Shown one piece after another: positions 63,808-64,000 of a stretch of DNA of 64,000 nt. The first letter of the stretch is position 1; each line of letters begins with the position of its first letter. The stretch comes from Streptomyces monashensis (GTDB lineage: Bacteria; Actinomycetota; Actinomycetes; Streptomycetales; Streptomycetaceae). The DNA is taken from contig NZ_MLYO01000031.1 in the NCBI RefSeq assembly GCF_001866665.1, positions 142,301 through 206,300 of the forward strand, in the 5' to 3' direction. A model generated the notes under the pieces. It worked only from the letters and a program-made list of their open reading frames with translations, was not told the origin of the DNA and did not search any database. Both the position numbers and the translations under genes were made by a program.

Positions 63808-64000
63808 GTGACCCGATGCGCGCCCGCCGTAAGGGTGTTGGCCGTGTTGACGCTGGGCTGGACCCTGGTGGGCTGGCCGGCCGGCAGCGCGTCGGCCGAC
63901 GCCTGCGCGTACGCCTCCACGGGACCGGACGGCACGGTGGCGGTGGCGTGGGCCGGCGACGCCTCTCACTGGCCCGACCCGCCCTGCCCCACACCGCCCC
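63808..64000 (+). CDS. Start of a secreted protein (partial)
   Basis: From GTG 63808 the frame runs off the window. VTRCAPAVRVLAVLTLGWTL, then VGWPAGSASADACAYAS gives a signal peptide with an Ala-Ser-Ala cleavage site and then CAYASTGPDGTVAVAWAG and a Pro-rich run. An in-frame ATG at 63781 is the alternative start. It resembles the secreted proline-rich protein next to SCO0930 in S. coelicolor, from memory. The 280-bp gap before it contains the divergent lipoprotein promoter and a GGTGCCGG/CCGGCACC hairpin (63620-63645). Confidence 0.6.
   Translation, partial: MTRCAPAVRVLAVLTLGWTLVGWPAGSASADACAYASTGPDGTVAVAWAGDASHWPDPPCPTPP

Overview
The window is very high-GC DNA with GTG/TTG starts, many 1-4 bp stop/start overlaps and third-position G/C bias, which points to a Streptomyces chromosome. 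From memory, the right half (egtABCD, an ornithine-lipid gene pair, a second succinate dehydrogenase, rmdA, an SCO0930-type lipoprotein) follows the S. coelicolor SCO0910-SCO0931 order; an alignment would settle this. I see no rRNA, tRNA, CRISPR array, phage or complete insertion sequence.

Layout. 1-1.7 kb: end of a rhamnose catabolic operon (RhaD-type aldolase/dehydrogenase end, rhaB). 1.8-4.7 kb: lactate oxidation operon lutABC. 4.7-8.3 kb: an osmoprotectant ABC importer split between two convergent transcripts. 8.4-11.5 kb: TetR regulator and a MoxR/VWA pair. 11.5-14 kb: a D-cysteine desulfhydrase-like enzyme, then a damaged stretch with a signal-peptide ORF, a 210-bp tandem duplication and an antisense remnant of a carboxypeptidase-regulatory-like protein. 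14-20.5 kb: pirin, a SpoIIE phosphatase with an anti-sigma-type ATPase, an IclR regulator with glycerol kinase, and a secreted serine hydrolase. 20.6-26.4 kb: four-gene oligopeptide ABC importer. 26.5-35.1 kb: OsmC, a decayed winged-helix regulator, a TPR protein, peptide deformylase, a flavin disulfide-reductase-family enzyme, thioredoxin with a good SigR promoter, LacI and TetR regulators, a TetX-like monooxygenase behind a triple operator, and a TetR/FMN-reductase divergon. 35.1-42.5 kb: ArsR/MFS divergon, AsnC remnant, amidase, a cysteine-rich HTH regulator with a membrane protein, cupin, PemK/MazF-like protein and a PARG-type macrodomain protein.

42.7-47.2 kb is the ergothioneine operon egtABCD. 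It is followed by a DasA-like binding lipoprotein with a dre-like site, dodecin, a HAD phosphatase, a luciferase-like flavoenzyme, a small antitoxin-family protein and a UvrA paralogue. 53-62.3 kb carries the probable ornithine-lipid pair olsB-olsA, a second sdhCAB operon with a divergent LysR regulator, and the c-di-GMP enzyme rmdA coupled to a DUF574 methyltransferase. The window ends with an SCO0930-type lipoprotein and the start of a secreted protein.

Themes are thiol and redox homeostasis (thioredoxin, ergothioneine, OsmC, FMN reductase, disulfide reductase), alternative carbon use (rhamnose, lactate, glycerol, chito-oligosaccharide), and many small regulator-plus-target divergons whose operators can be read by eye. 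The most unusual regions are 12.5-13.9 kb (gene decay, duplication and a chimeric ORF), the phased triple operator at 31.8 kb, and the leader of the egt operon. No clearly new multi-gene system was identified.
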